DNA from: Acorus gramineus
Taxonomy: Eukaryota; Streptophyta; Magnoliopsida; Acorales; Acoraceae
Reading direction: 5' to 3'
DNA length: 64,000 nucleotides
Assembly: GCA_030737835.1 (NCBI GenBank)
Contig: CM060853.1
Span: 22,874,895-22,938,894, forward strand
Shown: in pieces, positions 25,601 through 38,370 of the stretch
Numbering within the stretch: the first letter of the stretch is position 1
Layout: each line of letters begins with the position of its first letter
Notes under the pieces: generated by a model
The model's database searches: none
What the model saw: only the letters and a program-made list of their open reading frames with translations
Told to the model about the DNA's origin: nothing
Position numbers and translations under genes: made by a program

Positions 25601-25890
25601 ATATTAATTTTAAGCAATCATTAAAACCAAAATTTTGAGATATCTATTTATTCGTTTGAGTCATCCAAACGAATCTCTATGATTTTTTTTTCATGAATCC
25701 GGCGTCACAAATATATATATTATGGGATGCAGGTCTTACTTTTTTGCTGACAATACAATATTTAATCAGAAAAAAAAACCATTTATGACCTACCAAAAAA
25801 ACATGAAGAACCCTGTAATTATTTAACTTTTAAATTATTCAAGTTGTCTTTTGCCTTTGTCAAATTTTAAAAACTGTTAACAACAACCCA
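22680..25890. other. Gene-free AT-rich intergenic DNA
   Basis: Low-complexity AT-rich DNA with scattered weak matches to the gggtt-type repeat, for example around 24050-24490. No exon structure, RNA gene or intact transposon is recognisable. Confidence 0.5.
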
Positions 25891-25897
25891 TGCACAT

Positions 25898-26930
25898 TTT
25901 TTTTTAATACAACGGTAGGCTTCCATCATTCTATTAAAAGAAAAGAAGGGCTCAAAATAGAGAAAGTACAAATTAGAAGAAAAATAACATCCTTTTACAT
26001 TACTTGCGAATGCGATGCTCCAGGCAGAATCTTCCCCAATTCAAAACACACCACACCACTGTTTTCCAAATGTTTTTCGCATAAGGAGTGTCTCCTTGAA
26101 AGATAGCGTCATTGCGAATAAGCCATATGAACCAAAACATTGTCAGAATAAAGGGTTGGAAAATCTTAGCTCATTTGCTCCGGTCACCCGTTGCAAATGG
26201 GCAAGTTCGAGAGAACAGTCTAGATCAGTGTTATTCAACCTCCAAAATTTAAGAAATGTCCCTTTCACCCCTCCAGTCTTTTCTTAAATCTATCAATTAA
26301 TGGCCACCAAACCGCTATTGGTAGCCGCCCGAGATGGAAAGGAAGACTCTGGTGCCTAATAGGGAATTGTTGGATGCCACAACTCAGATTTCGGGAAAAG
26401 CTGCGAAGGCAATCTGACTCAGCTCAATGTTAACCCTTAACATCGAGCTCTTGGAGAAATTAATCAATAAACCTGAAAAGTGGCTAAAACATTGGCAAAC
26501 AAGCTTGATCCCTTTGATCGACCCTTCATTTGCATTACATAACACGGCCCCAACAGCCGCATAAAGGTCATGGGAGATCGCCCTTCCCCCTGCGCGACAT
26601 TGGAGCCCCGAAATCCAACCGGACTCCACAACCATCGACATTATTATGATAAATGCATTAGCAACAATCACAAATAAGAGAGGTGAAAGAAAATCACCGT
26701 AATGAAACTCACGGTTGATATGAAAGAAACCGCACGACTTTCCATTAACAAGCACAGAGATTTTCATAATAGAAATGTATGCCTTGATCATACGAATCCA
26801 AGTTAACCTCAAAGCCATGACACGATAAGAGATGGAAGAGGAAGTCCTAATTCACATTGTCATAAGCTTTGATGAAGTCTAACTTTAATAGCACATATTT
26901 CCTCTTCTCCTGAAGCACGAATCACCTACT
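25898..26930 (-). pseudogene. Decayed LINE (non-LTR retrotransposon) fragment
   Basis: Read on the minus strand, the order fits a plant L1-type LINE. First comes LDFIKAYDNVN near 26890, then the RT core ISVLVNGKSCGFF and DFLSPLLFVIVANAF (in 26384-26818). GLLINFSKSS follows, then a WPLIDRFKKRLEG-like piece near 26300. Last comes a FWFIWLIRNDAIFQGD-like C-terminal piece near 26130-26000. Stops and frameshifts break it. The FADD-type active-site block is replaced by unrelated residues. A T run at about 25898 may be the complement of the poly(A) tail. The intact-looking 144-residue frame is only part of the RT. Confidence 0.85.
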
Positions 26931-27410
26931 TAAAATAAAAAAAAGTCAATTAATAAACATTAAAAACTGATCACAATGTAGTTTTTATCAAATGAGCTTG
27001 AGTTGAGATGGGTATTTAAGCTAATGTGATGAAAGCGTTTGAAATAAATATATACATGTAACTTATTTTAATTTATTAAAACATATATTTTAATTTTTTC
27101 ATTTTTTTTATATTTTATTAATCAAATATACACTTAAAAAATTAAAACCACAGTTGTAAAAGTGAGTGCACAGCTTTTTTTTTATACTTATATTTATATT
27201 TTTTCAAAAAGACCAGTTCAAAGATAGGAAGATTCACCGATTTGTTAAAAAAAAAAAATTGCTAACAGACCTCCCCTGATATTGGGTCACCTACTTGCAA
27301 ATAATATAATGAAATGGAAAAAACATTAAAAATGTCTAAAAATAGAAAACATGCTTCCCTGTAATTTCCACCCTCTCCAGTTGACATAGTCACCCACCTA
27401 ACCTTCCCTT
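26931..27410. other. Intergenic stretch before PMP22
   Basis: AT-rich DNA that turns pyrimidine-rich (ccctctccag, cttctctccc) just before the PMP22 leader. A weak TATA-like tcataaaac occurs at about 27419, some 110 bases before the start codon. Confidence 0.4.
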
Positions 27411-27528
27411 CTCTCCCTTCATAAAACACACCCCTCTGTCCCTCTCTGTTTCCCCACTCACAACACCCTCCAAAAACCCCTCAAGAGGACATTGGGTCAC
27501 GAAGAAAGACCCCATCTTGGTATCAACC

Positions 27529-30500
27529 ATGTCGGAGGTTGTTGCAGAGACATGGCAGAAGTACCTCCAACAACTCCAGAAGCACCCACTACGAACAAAG
27601 GTCGGTTTTTGAATCGATGGGAGGCCTTCTCAGGGGGGTTTTTCATGTGGGTCATTCGTTTTTTGGTCCATCTTTGATGGGTTTTGTTTTTTTTTGGGGT
27701 TTTCGCAGGCGGTGACTGCTGGGGTTTTGGCCGGATTCAGTGATGCGATCGCTCAGAAGATATCTGGGATTAAGAGGCTTCAGCTTAGGAGGCTTCTTCT
27801 CGTTATGGTATTTGTTTTCATGTTGTGTTGTTTCTTTGGAATTTTTTATGACGTTTTGATTGTATATGAGTGAAAATTATCTCTTTTTTTTTTTTGTTGG
27901 TTCATTTTTTCATATGTTGATTCTTTTTTGTGGGTAGTTTTATGTCTATTTCAATTGTTTTTTTTTGATAAAATTGGGATTGGAAAATCATTTGATGAAT
28001 TCTGACATGAAAAGGGATCAGAAGTCATAAGTTATATGCTTTCATATGATTTCAATTTTGTTTCCCCACCCAATTTTGTTTTCCCCTTGTATGAGGAATT
28101 AATACATCATGCCAACGTAGGCTTTTGCCCTTCTTGTTTTCATCTGTATGGTGATTTTTTGCCAAGTGTTTTAAGGTTTTAAGTTGATGAACCTGTCTCT
28201 TTCGTTGTTTTTGTCGTGTGTTCTTTCCTCTTGGCAATATGTCGAACTGGTCAACTTAAGCTTGTCAATGAATTGAATACAAATCAGTATTCATATTTGA
28301 GTTCACATATTTTTATAGCAGAAAATTGGCATGTACACTAATTGAGGTGATATATTGAAATGTCAGGCATGAGAGATGGTGCAATTGAATTAACTAAAGT
28401 TTAAAATCGACACTTTAGGACTTCTTGTCTATTTCAAAGACCGTAGAAAGAGAATGCATGGGTTATTCAAAATTTAAAGATTATGATTACCATATAGGAT
28501 AAATAAATTTAAAGAATATATAATTTTATAATATATGCCAGATTCAGATATTTTTTGGAGTAGATATCTTGATATTCGTGTTCACATTCTAGCTATTCAA
28601 ATATCATATCTAATTTTTTGAATAGGAATTCAGAGTGGACACATATAAATAATTGGCATGATTAGGTCAACCTTAAGGACTTTTTTTTAAATTTTTGTTT
28701 GATATAGCTAGGAAAGGAATACCTGAGCTATTAGTTTTTTATTTTTTTGGCCTTTGGATTTCTCATGAATTCAAACTTTTCTTTATTCTAAATATGATGG
28801 ATAATCTGGGATCAAAGAATTGTCATATGGTTTGAAGAACAATACAAGGATATGAGCATATGTTTTTTTTAAGTACTTTAGTTCTTTATTAAATGCATGA
28901 GTTTCTTTAATCAATCTCAGGCCAATTCGAATGCATGTGTAGTTCAAATAGATGCATAGGCACCAAGGTAAAAGATTTCTGTTCCTTGGTAATAGAACAG
29001 TCCGGGATTTGAAAATTTTTCATGATAACATACATGGTTATTTCTCTAGGATTCATTATATATTGATGTGTAGTGTTACTATGCTCCCTATTCTTATCTG
29101 ATACAATGTCTCTTTTCAGTTATATGGTTTTGCCTATGCGGGACCATTTGGACACTTTCTCCACAAGCTGATGGAAGTAATTTTTAAGGGTCAGAAGGGA
29201 AAGAGTACAATTGCGAAGAAGGTATTTATATACCAATCGTATTCCTTCTCTTTGATAATTGGTGGTTTCAGATATTCTCAGTGATGTAAATTGTCACAGA
29301 TGTATTAGGTCATCATCTCCACCATGCATGTATTTACAAAGAAACATATAATACTTGCTTGGAAGACGGAAGAAATTATTATTCTTTCCTTCTCTGGTTT
29401 TATGCATCCTTTTCTATTTAAGCAAATGTATTTTTATTCAAATTTGATATGAAGGTTTTTCGTTTTAACCGCCATGATCACTCATTTAGTTTCACTTCAG
29501 TCATCTCATTACCACTGATTCTCAATGACTAGTTGGAGCAGCTAATGAAATTGCATCTTTGTTGTTGTCTATTAATCTATGAGAAAAGACACTGAATTTT
29601 ATTTTTTCAGGTGCTCTTGGAACAATTGACTTCTTCACCCTGGAATAACATGTTCTTTATGATGTATTATGGATTGGTGATTGAAGGTTTGCCTTCCACC
29701 CATTTATTAACTAAGTGCTCTAAACCTTATGCATCTTTTTCAGTTTTGGTTCTATTTTCATTTACTTGGAAATTGGAGTTGACAAATATTTTGTCCTTTT
29801 AATTTTGGTATTGTTGTCTCTATGATATCTGCTCTTGAAACTCTGAATTTCTTTTCTTTATCATGGAATGGGAAAATCCGTGTTAAGATTCAAATCTTAT
29901 TAGAGTGAGTTTGCAATACCATGGTTGCTAGAATTGTGACATCAAACTTCCTTGAATCCAGTGATTAAAAAATGGTTATCAATGCCAACCATCTTCGTCA
30001 TTGGAACTCATCAACTCTGAAAATTGTATGGATTTAGAAGAAATATGTAGAATATGGATATTTACAATTTTCGTCAACTTATATATGGGTAAACTTTTAT
30101 TGTTTATGTTAGCTTTTACTGCTTGATCAGTTTAATTGTTATTGATCTCCATTTTATTAAATTTAAAACACTAGTGATTTAACAGCTGAAACTTTGCTGA
30201 GGTAAGCTATGAATATTTTGGTTGGTAATTTGGATTTAACTGTTGAATCTCATTCCAGAGGTATCAACTATATGGTTTGGTGCCATCAATATTTGCAATT
30301 CATTTTTTTATTTAAACTGTAAGGATTAGAACTTGATCATTGATGCCATATCGATGCAATATGTGTTAGGTTAGAACTTAGAACAGAAATGGCATTTTCC
30401 TTATGTTCACATGTAATTCTGGGGGTGGGTGCGTTGGTTTTGTATATATATTGCTTGTTAAGTTCTACAATATGTGTGTCCAATTTTTTTTTAAATTTCT

Positions 30501-32058
30501 CTGTTTCCTATATTTCTATTATTTTTGTTTCTTCTTTAACAATGAGTAACACAATATTGTCTATATGTTCTTCTATGTATTTTGTGGACAATGCATATCT
30601 GATTTTTGTAGTGTTGCAGCATTGCCGGGAACAATTGCTCTGTATTCTATTTCATCATAGGCAGCGGACATCAAATGCCAAGAACCACCACTATGAACAA
30701 CCACACCCCCCCCCCCCCCAAAAAAAAAAAAAAAGAAAAAAAGAAAAAAGAAAAGAATAGAAAATTGAGAAATCCAAAAAGATTCCAGAAGAATCTTTTA
30801 AATTAAAAAACTTCATTTAATTCGATTAAACATTTTTATTTTTCAGTTCTCTGTTCCTTTCTTTGGATGAGGAGGTGGGTAAAACAATCACTTCCTTTTT
30901 ATGAAAATGTAATGATAAAAACAAAATGAGAATTCATGGGGAACAAAAATATGGCTTGTTATAGCAAATGTTTATTTCTGCAGGAAGACCATGGGGATTG
31001 GTGAGGAATAAAGTTAAGAAGGACTACCCTACTATTCAACTAACTGCATGGAAGGTATAAGGTTGTAAATTATATATGGATTCTTCTCATGAGATACTAT
31101 TAAACTAATTGTACCGGACAATTTTTCAGTTTTGGCCCTTGGTGGGTTGGATCAACTACCAGTACATGCCTCTGCAATTCCGCGTCCTTTTCCACAGCTT
31201 CGTTGCCTCATGCTGGTATGCATATTTTCCGATTAATCTCACTCTAGACTCCTATGCCTTCTATTCTTCTGTTAATTTGCATTGCAATTACACAAGATGT
31301 GTGAACCTTAATCATAAGTGGTGCTTGATTGTATGCTTGAATTTACTTGGCTAGTTTTATTCCATCTTGTGCCCTGTTGGAATAATGTAATCATGAAATC
31401 CTTGCATGAATGTCCATGTGTATATCTTGGTCATGGAGTTCTATACATGCCACCTCACTTAAAACTTGGTGTTTCTAACTTTAGTTTGTTATATTCAATT
31501 CTGGTACTGATTTCTCTTATTTATGAGTCTTATGGTTGCTAAAAAAGTTGTTGGTTCAGAGGCAAGTGAGGGAGCATAGTCGTTGGATGATACATATGAT
31601 GTTTTGACCATTATAATGTTGTTACTTTCGTGATCAATGAATATTAACCTGAAAACTTGATCATCAATGTATACATCCAAAAATATTACATTTCAAATGT
31701 GATTGAGGAATCCATAAAAAATTAAAAATGAGAAACAGTGCTTTTAGAAGAAATTGATGTCAAGACCTATCTGAATGATTCATGGAATCTGAACTTCCAA
31801 TGGCTGAAATACATATGGAATGAGTTGGTTTGCAAAAAATGGATTCCCTGCAATTTAGACTTGGCTTCATATTCTATCAAGGAAACTTCTCATACATTCA
31901 TAAATCACTGTAGAAATCTGTCATTCCAAACAAATAAACACTGCAGTTTTTCCACTCAATACGTAAAATCATCATTCATAACTATGTCTCTCATTTGCAA
32001 CTACAGGGCAATATTTCTGAACCTTAAGGCGCGTACCGTCTCTATCAAGCAGGCTTAA
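27529..32058 (+). CDS. PMP22: Peroxisomal membrane protein PMP22 (Mpv17/PMP22 family)
   Basis: Seven exons: 27529-27600, 27709-27807, 29120-29221, 29611-29686, 30984-31054, 31130-31215, 32007-32058. They total 558 nt, giving 185 residues, close to the 190 of Arabidopsis PMP22. All introns are GT-AG and all junctions stay in frame. Seen: LQKHPLRTKAVTAGVLAGFS near the start, AGPFGHFLHK, PWNNMFFMMYYGLVIEGRPW, LTAWKFWPLVGWINYQYMPL and FRVLFHSFVASCWAIFL. These form the four-helix membrane pattern and the W-P-x-x-x-x-x-N-Y/F signature of the Mpv17/PMP22 family. Known: integral peroxisomal membrane protein of uncertain transport or pore-related function. The start was chosen because MSEVVAETWQKYLQQLQKHP matches the family's N-terminus. 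Confidence 0.95.
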
Positions 32059-34460
32059 GAGAGAGAAAGAAAAAGGTTTGTGGGATCTTGATTCAAAAGT
32101 TGTACTAGATGACATTGTGGGATTTTTTTTTTATCATTTATAAATGAATACAACCACCATGGACTGTCATATTTAGAAAAAAAAATATATATGGTGGGAT
32201 GGTTTGTTCCGGTTATAAGGACCTGTTCTGCATACATATATTTATAAATTCAGTTGTTTGTTGGCTAATTATTTTCTGAATTTGTTCATTTGTGGAGTTA
32301 TTTTTTTATTTTATTTTATGTTTGTGTGTGTGTGTGTGTTTCGGTTTAAGATGATCAGTTGGGTACCAAGACATTGGCTCTCTTTGGAAGTCACATGGAA
32401 TCCTATTTTCATGGTTGCTATTTATTCACTCAATTCAATCAATAAATCCTGTTTCAGTAACAGGATAAATAGTAACAGGATGAAAAGTGATGGTAGACTT
32501 TTTGCAGTCCTCTCTCTAGTCCACAAGTGGTTCTCTAGCCAATTATATATGACCCTCTCTCTTGTCCACTATTGGTCTATTATATATTGTTTCAGAGCAA
32601 TATACAATGCTGAATGGCCGAGTGTGTATATATATACATTTAAAAAAAAAATAACCGGTGTGATCTTTTGATGGGTTGCATACAAGGTTAGACATATCAT
32701 TTTCACAAAATGAAAGACCTAACCCCTGTACCCCGCTGCAATACTGGAGAACAATTTGATGACTTTGTGATTTAAAAGGAAACTTATTCATTCTTTAGCT
32801 GTGTATGTCCATGAATGACTACATGAAAAAAAGATTTCAAATACCATTTAGAATGAGAATGATTATTTTGTTCTTACTTCTTAGCAAGTGAATTGATGGC
32901 AAAAGATAAAGACCCATAAATTGAGTTCTGATAGATTTCATGGGCACGACGAATGATGAAATATTTTTGTTTGTGATGTATAGGAATAATAAAAAAATAG
33001 AGGATTTTAAACACAATTTACATGTATCTTTTAATAGAATAAGAATGAAAATGAACATTAAACTAACCCTACATTATAAATTCTAATAACTTCTATCACT
33101 CAAGGGAACTTAAATCTATATGGTTAATAAAATAAAATAAAAATTACAACCATATGGCGTACGCGTGGTGGAGATTATAAAAACTTTTTAGTAACTGAAA
33201 GGATATGGACCAACTGACCTACCTTTCCAATCACAACGACCTGCTGTTAGATTGATCATACAATAATCACAAGCAATGAAATTTTCATGACATTTTTTTT
33301 CTAGACAAATATGAGCAAGCCCATCAGTTATAGTTAAAAATACAGTGAAATCTGAAGTCTTGTTTGGAATTTGAGACATGTATTGTGGCAAAACAATGCA
33401 GACTTCAAATGGTTTCACTCTATGAAATCTACAGTTTATTTTCAGATGAGTAGATATCATATCAAGTCATTGTAATAAGTATGAAAACAATGTGGTCATT
33501 GAATATATGATGGAGTTAGTCCAGTCAATATTTGCTAAATCCAAAACAAGTTTCAATGCTTCCACACGTGACAGTGATATAACACCTCTGTATTTAGACG
33601 ATTGAGCCTCAATGAAACATAACAATGGGAGTGATATAACTAAAAATATTATACAAATATACAATGGAAGAAAATATAATAGTAAATATATAATGGCCTA
33701 CACATAATAAATTAATATTTCACGAGATTTTGTATGTTTTGTTTCAAGTGTTTAGCAGAAAAAAAAAAAAAAAAAAACACCGGTGAAACCAACTATTTAT
33801 TTAGAGCATTCTATTGAGTTAAATTAAACTAGTCGGTTCTTTATTCATAAAATTAAAATTATTTATTTGTTAAATATTAAATTTAATAAAAATATTATAT
33901 TGTATGAAAGATTAAAAAATATTAATATTTAAGACTTGATAAATATGTAAAGATTTTCTATAATCTTTCATATTTTTATATATTTACTTGTTTAATATTA
34001 ATAATTCATTGATTCATTATGTCAGTGAATGAATGATTCAAATCTGATTAACCCTTGACCTATTCTTTTCTGATTCAATGCACGGTTAGATTTTCAAATA
34101 TCAGTCGTTTCAATAATAGATCCTTCATGCATGCACTACAAGAAGAATTCATTCAGAAGACTCATTAATGAAATCCCAAGATTCATTGAAGGTGTTTTCT
34201 CAAGATTCGTAAAAAACTAAAAATCATGTGGGATTCCAAGACTAATTCTATGTATGTACCAAAACACTGTGATACAATATTTCAGTCATATATACTTAAT
34301 AATAATATTATGTATGTACATTTATGGACGGAACATAAATTCTCATTTTTTCTCGTTTTTATAGTTACTTAAATGAAAATCAAATAAACAGATTATAATC
34401 TACAGTTGTCCTAAATATAGGTTGATCAAGTGTCTGAATCTTATTTCATGCAACAGAGGA
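32059..34460. other. Gene-free AT-rich intergenic DNA
   Basis: It follows the PMP22 stop. It contains homopolymer runs (for example a long A run near 33760) and short random reading frames, with no convincing gene, RNA or complete mobile element. Confidence 0.5.
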
Positions 34461-34785
34461 TCTAAAGAAAAAAAAAAAAAACACAGAAAAACAAATCGAC
34501 ATGAAAGAGAAACTGAGAGATAACATTAATCAAGATTTCGAGTTCCCACGATTTCGAGTTCACAAGACGATCGATGGGTTTTAAAGGTTTCAAATTTATA
34601 AACAACACAACAAAAACAAGATCAACAAACGAACAAATCAAGAACAGAGAGTCCCATTTGTATATATTTCTCTTACTTTCTGTTCTTCTTCTTCTTCTTC
34701 TTCGCCACCTCCACAGACCGGGCTCTTCTTCATGCAAAATACTGGGGTCCACACGAGCTGAAATCCAATCATCTTTCGCCACGTG

Positions 34786-35199
34786 TCACGCCGTCTGCAT
34801 CCACCGCACGAGCTGGGCCGGGTTGTAGACGCTCGGGATGTGGGCCCCATCCGTCTTCAGCAGATACGCCACGTCAGAGTATCCCACTGGCGGCTCCTCC
34901 GGCTGAAGCCGAGCCGTGTCGGCGTTGGGAGACTGGGGCTGCGCTTGAAGGGCTGCGGCGGCTTCGGCTCGAGCCGGGTCGAACTTCTGGCCGAAGAGGG
35001 TGCCTCTCGTGAGGAACTCGTGCGCGAAGTAGCCGGCTAGGAGCCGCTTAGTCGAGGGAGGTTGTTGGGGTTCAACCACTGGATCGGCTTGGGGCATCGG
35101 CTCGAGTCTGGGCGGCATGGGGGTGTCAAGGAGGCCGTCACCGGCTTTTCGTTTCTTTGATCCGATGGGCGTCAATTTTTGACGGGTGTGGTTCCGCAT
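34786..35199 (-). CDS. Plant-specific conserved protein (possible EDA6-like), single exon
   Basis: A single-exon 137-residue frame with much higher GC than its surroundings. Seen: a basic N-terminus (MRNHTRQKLTPIGSKKRKAG), a Pro-rich linker, then a conserved-looking core, RLLAGYFAHEFLTRGTLFGQ, followed by KFDPARAEA. An Ala/Gln-rich spacer leads to SDVAYLLKTDGAHIPSVYNP and AQLVRWMQ at the C-terminus. I recall a small land-plant family with this core and tail, sometimes annotated embryo sac development arrest 6, but cannot verify the name. There are no membrane segments or signal peptide; the KKRK cluster could be a nuclear signal. Coding is supported by the restricted composition and the two conserved blocks at opposite ends. 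Molecular role unknown. Confidence 0.75.
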   Translation of the reverse strand: MRNHTRQKLTPIGSKKRKAGDGLLDTPMPPRLEPMPQADPVVEPQQPPSTKRLLAGYFAHEFLTRGTLFGQKFDPARAEAAAALQAQPQSPNADTARLQPEEPPVGYSDVAYLLKTDGAHIPSVYNPAQLVRWMQTA

Positions 35200-35530
35200 C
35201 GCATTAAAAATAAAAAAAAAAAAAAAAAAAAAAAGGAAATGCCACGTCAGCGATCAACGATATTTTTATCCGAAGCGGAAACGCAAAAACGAGGGACGCG
35301 CAGGGGTAAAATGGTAAAAAAACACACGAGAGCCCCCAAAAAATAAAATCCAGAAAAAAAAGAGGGGGCGGAGTGGGATTTGTCGGCCGGAGGAGGTATC
35401 GGATCGGCGGTGGCGGAGGCGGCGGGGATCTGACAGGAACCACCGAGGGAGGCGCACGGGCGGTGGCGGGATTGACCGGAGGCGGCGGAGAGAGGTCTTG
35501 GAGAGAGGGTCTGTCGAGGATTTGGAGAGC

Positions 35531-35537
35531 ATTTATA
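35531..35537 (-). promoter_or_regulatory. TATA box of the minus-strand gene
   Basis: The minus strand reads CTATAAATGC, a near-consensus plant TATA box about 330 bases upstream of the ATG. That would leave a leader of about 300 bases, which includes a long T run on the minus strand (A run at about 35211-35235). A second TATTTAAATA lies at 35574-35583. Confidence 0.6.
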
Positions 35538-35599
35538 GAGGGGCAGAGATTTCAATAGGATGGATTGTGGGGTTATTTAAATAGCAGGGGAGCCTTTCC

Positions 35600-36340
35600 T
35601 GATTGCCCCTACCATACTCCAATATATCAGGATTGCCACTTTTGCTATTTTTACATGACGTGATATACCCCTCTTTTGAATAAATTTATTAAAAATACTA
35701 TTCTTGTTTTCCGTAAATCAATCGTAGATGCGAGGGTAGTTTGGGTATTATAAATATAGCGGAGATGAATGAGTTTATGTTTTATAGGAGGGCATAGTGG
35801 TAATTTAATTGTAGAAATATGTTGGTCTCGTACATCCGAAAGAAATCCAACAAATCCAGGCCGTTGAAAGGGAGCTAAATCTACTTGTTCGATTCAACGG
35901 TGAGGAGGATTTAATGGATCAATCTAGACGTGGCGCAAACAGAAACGTGGGTGGGCACAAAAGAATTAGCGTGATCCGGCGGAGCACGGTATGGGGAGTG
36001 AAAAGAGGGGAAAAGGACGGTTAATTGGTTCACCGTCTGATAGTGCGAGACGACCAGTAGGAGAAGGACACGTGTATTGATACCTCGATAGACGTTGTAC
36101 ACAAGAGAGAGGGGCACGTTTCGTGCTGGCCTTGAAAAGGCATCTTCTGTTGACCCCAAAATGCCCTTTATGCGCGCTTGCTTTTTCGTATTAAAATTTG
36201 AATATTTTTTTTTAATTAATCCACCCGTTAAATCGGCTGTTTATTAGTAGAAAATATATTTAATTATTTATTAAAATATTAAATCTAATTACAAGTTTAA
36301 AATTTATATAATAAATTATGTCATAACGTTAAGTCAAGGG
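35600..36340. other. Intergenic stretch
   Basis: Promoter-distal DNA of the minus-strand gene, with no other gene recognised. The open frames here are short and have no family features. Confidence 0.4.
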
Positions 36341-36344
36341 TTGA

Positions 36345-36500
36345 AATAGCGGTACAACTCAGGCAGTTGAGTTGGGTTGGAGCTCAACCTGAATCCAATC
36401 TAATCCTTGGGTTTGAAAAGCTCAACCTGAATCTAACTTGTCGATTTTTGTTCAGGCCCGGGTTTGATTGGGTTGGGCTCAGGTTTGATCTTTTAAAATG
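36345..36500. mobile_element. Partial copy of the GGGTTGGG-rich repeat
   Basis: The block gttgagttgggttggagct and its continuation match the left part of the copy at 58789-59344 closely, including the gggttgggctcaggtttga stretch. Only the left portion is present. Confidence 0.65.
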
Positions 36501-36806
36501 TTGACATTTTGGATGGTGTGTGTTACCAAAAAGAATGATAGTGATTAAATCATGTCTTATCTAATCAATATCCAAAAAGAGGGCGTGCTCCTAATAAAAA
36601 AATAAAAAATGATATGTCAAATCTAAATTAATTTTCACCTTTTTTTTAATTTTTAAATACACTTATCCATGTATAATTTTTTGGTTCATATTATTATAGA
36701 ATGTGAAATATTCAATGATTAGATACACTTTTTTCTTTCAAAAATTGATATATTTTTTTTAATTTTCATACATTGTGATAACACGGTTTATATTGCATTA
36801 TTGCAG

Positions 36807-37362
36807 TGTATAGATATTTGAGAGATTGTATTAGAGATGTAGATGGAACTGTAAAGAGGCCGGATAGAGTGTATAAGCGCTCTAATTTTGGCCTAATGTT
36901 CCAGTGTAAGTGGTTCATTGAATTTATGATACCAAGATGTAATCAGCTTGATGATCATCTTCTTCATCATACATTTGGTACTTCAGTAATACTAAACATC
37001 TTCATGTATTGTTCCAAGTTTGTTTGTTTGTTTTTTTTTTACATCGGAGGAACCTCCTGTGGCTGACCTTACGATTGAGCTGGGAATGCTACCTCCGCCT
37101 GTTTGTCCCGGTCCCATGAAAAATTCTAATTTTAACAAGTGGTTAAGTACTCTGATGTAATTCTAATTTTGTATAACCCGATTATATATGGCTTATACTG
37201 TTCATTTTCTTAGAGAATGGTGGTAGACCTTATATAACTAGCAAAAGAGTTATAATTGATCCGAAAATGACCAAGAAAATAGAAGAGCAAAAACAAATTA
37301 AAGATAAGATGAAAGTAAAAACAAGAAGAAAACCAGATGATCACAAGAGGTTTGTAATTTAA
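36807..37362 (+). pseudogene. Unidentified three-exon gene fragment
   Basis: Three coding-like blocks occur in order. 36807-36905 follows tattgcag and reads VYRYLRDCIRDVDGTVKRPD and on to SNFGLMFQ. About 37043-37146 reads SEEPPVADLTIELGMLPPPV and on to NSNFNKW. 37214-37362 follows ttcttag and reads NGGRPYITSKRVIIDPKMTK, then a Lys/Glu-rich tail ending RKPDDHKRFVI and a stop. The last junction can be read in frame through taa/gtact. The middle block has no obvious acceptor, and the first block's exit is unclear, so the copy may be dead or a captured fragment. I do not recognise the family. Confidence 0.45.
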
Positions 37363-38073
37363 AGTTAATTAATTCATATTCATTCAAGTTGCATGTTGTG
37401 TAAACTTGGATTGTTGAGTATGTTCATTGTATAGTGGGTGAGCACGAACTGACACACACAAGGATGTGTGGCCCTATGAGGGTATTGGGTTGAATTCAGT
37501 CTAAAAGTTGTCTAAAAATTCACATAGAGTAAGGGAAAGAGCGTTGATACATTCAATTTGTTTTGCAGCAATGTCTGCACTCTACAATGAGATTCTATTA
37601 TGAATCAGTTTTTTTTATTTTTTTCAAAACAAAAAATATATATTATTATATCTCAATATATATTTTATTTTATATAAAATGATATATTTCAATAGAAAAA
37701 ATGTATGATTTTAAAAAAAATGTGTAGACTGCAATTAGAACTGAACTTATAATTTTTTCAAAGGCAAAACCATCTAGAGCTATAGTTTAATCTCTCGTGA
37801 CAATCATAATTTGTATGTATAAATAGTCAAACACGCAGATGTACATTAAAGCGTAGCATATCTTCAATGGTTGTCAATTTAAGTTCTCTTCAACTGGTAC
37901 TTCTAAAGGACTTCAAGTAAATTGATTGATTTGTGGACACTCGAATGACATTGTGGATTAAGGTATATATTTATATCAGAACCAAGGCAAGTGATGTTAA
38001 AAAATAGATTGAGAATCTAGGTAGAAAAGTTTTTTTTTTTTACATGAATCATACAAAAACAAATTTTACATAA
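37363..38073. other. Intergenic stretch
   Basis: AT-rich DNA after the gene fragment. Nothing else is recognisable. Confidence 0.4.
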
Positions 38074-38370
38074 TTTAGGGTACGTTTGAAAACACAATTT
38101 GAAAATCAGTTTTAAGCTTTATACACGTTTTTTCACGATGTAATAATGTATGCAATATAAAGTATTAAGCTACTATTATTGAAATAAACACAGATAACAT
38201 AATTTAAGCTACTATTGTTGTAATAAATACAGTTTTTGAGTCACATTTTTTTTATATAATGATGAATGCAGTTTTTCAATTAAGTTTATTTGTTTGATAA
38301 TGTGTTTGAGGTTTTTAACTTTTAAAGAAGTTAAAAACAATCTCAATCGGGTTGTCAAACACACCTTTAA
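38074..38370. mobile_element. MITE candidate
   Basis: The left end tttagggtacgtttgaaaac pairs with a right end that in reverse reads ttaaaggtgtgtttgacaac. Length is about 297 bp and the interior is non-coding. It belongs to the same broad GTTTG-core class as several others in this window. Confidence 0.55.

Noticed and set aside
35247-35558. Minus-strand frames in the GC-rich DNA upstream of the 137-residue gene
   Set aside because: They overlap each other in different frames, contain the leader and TATA region of the real gene, and show no conserved blocks.
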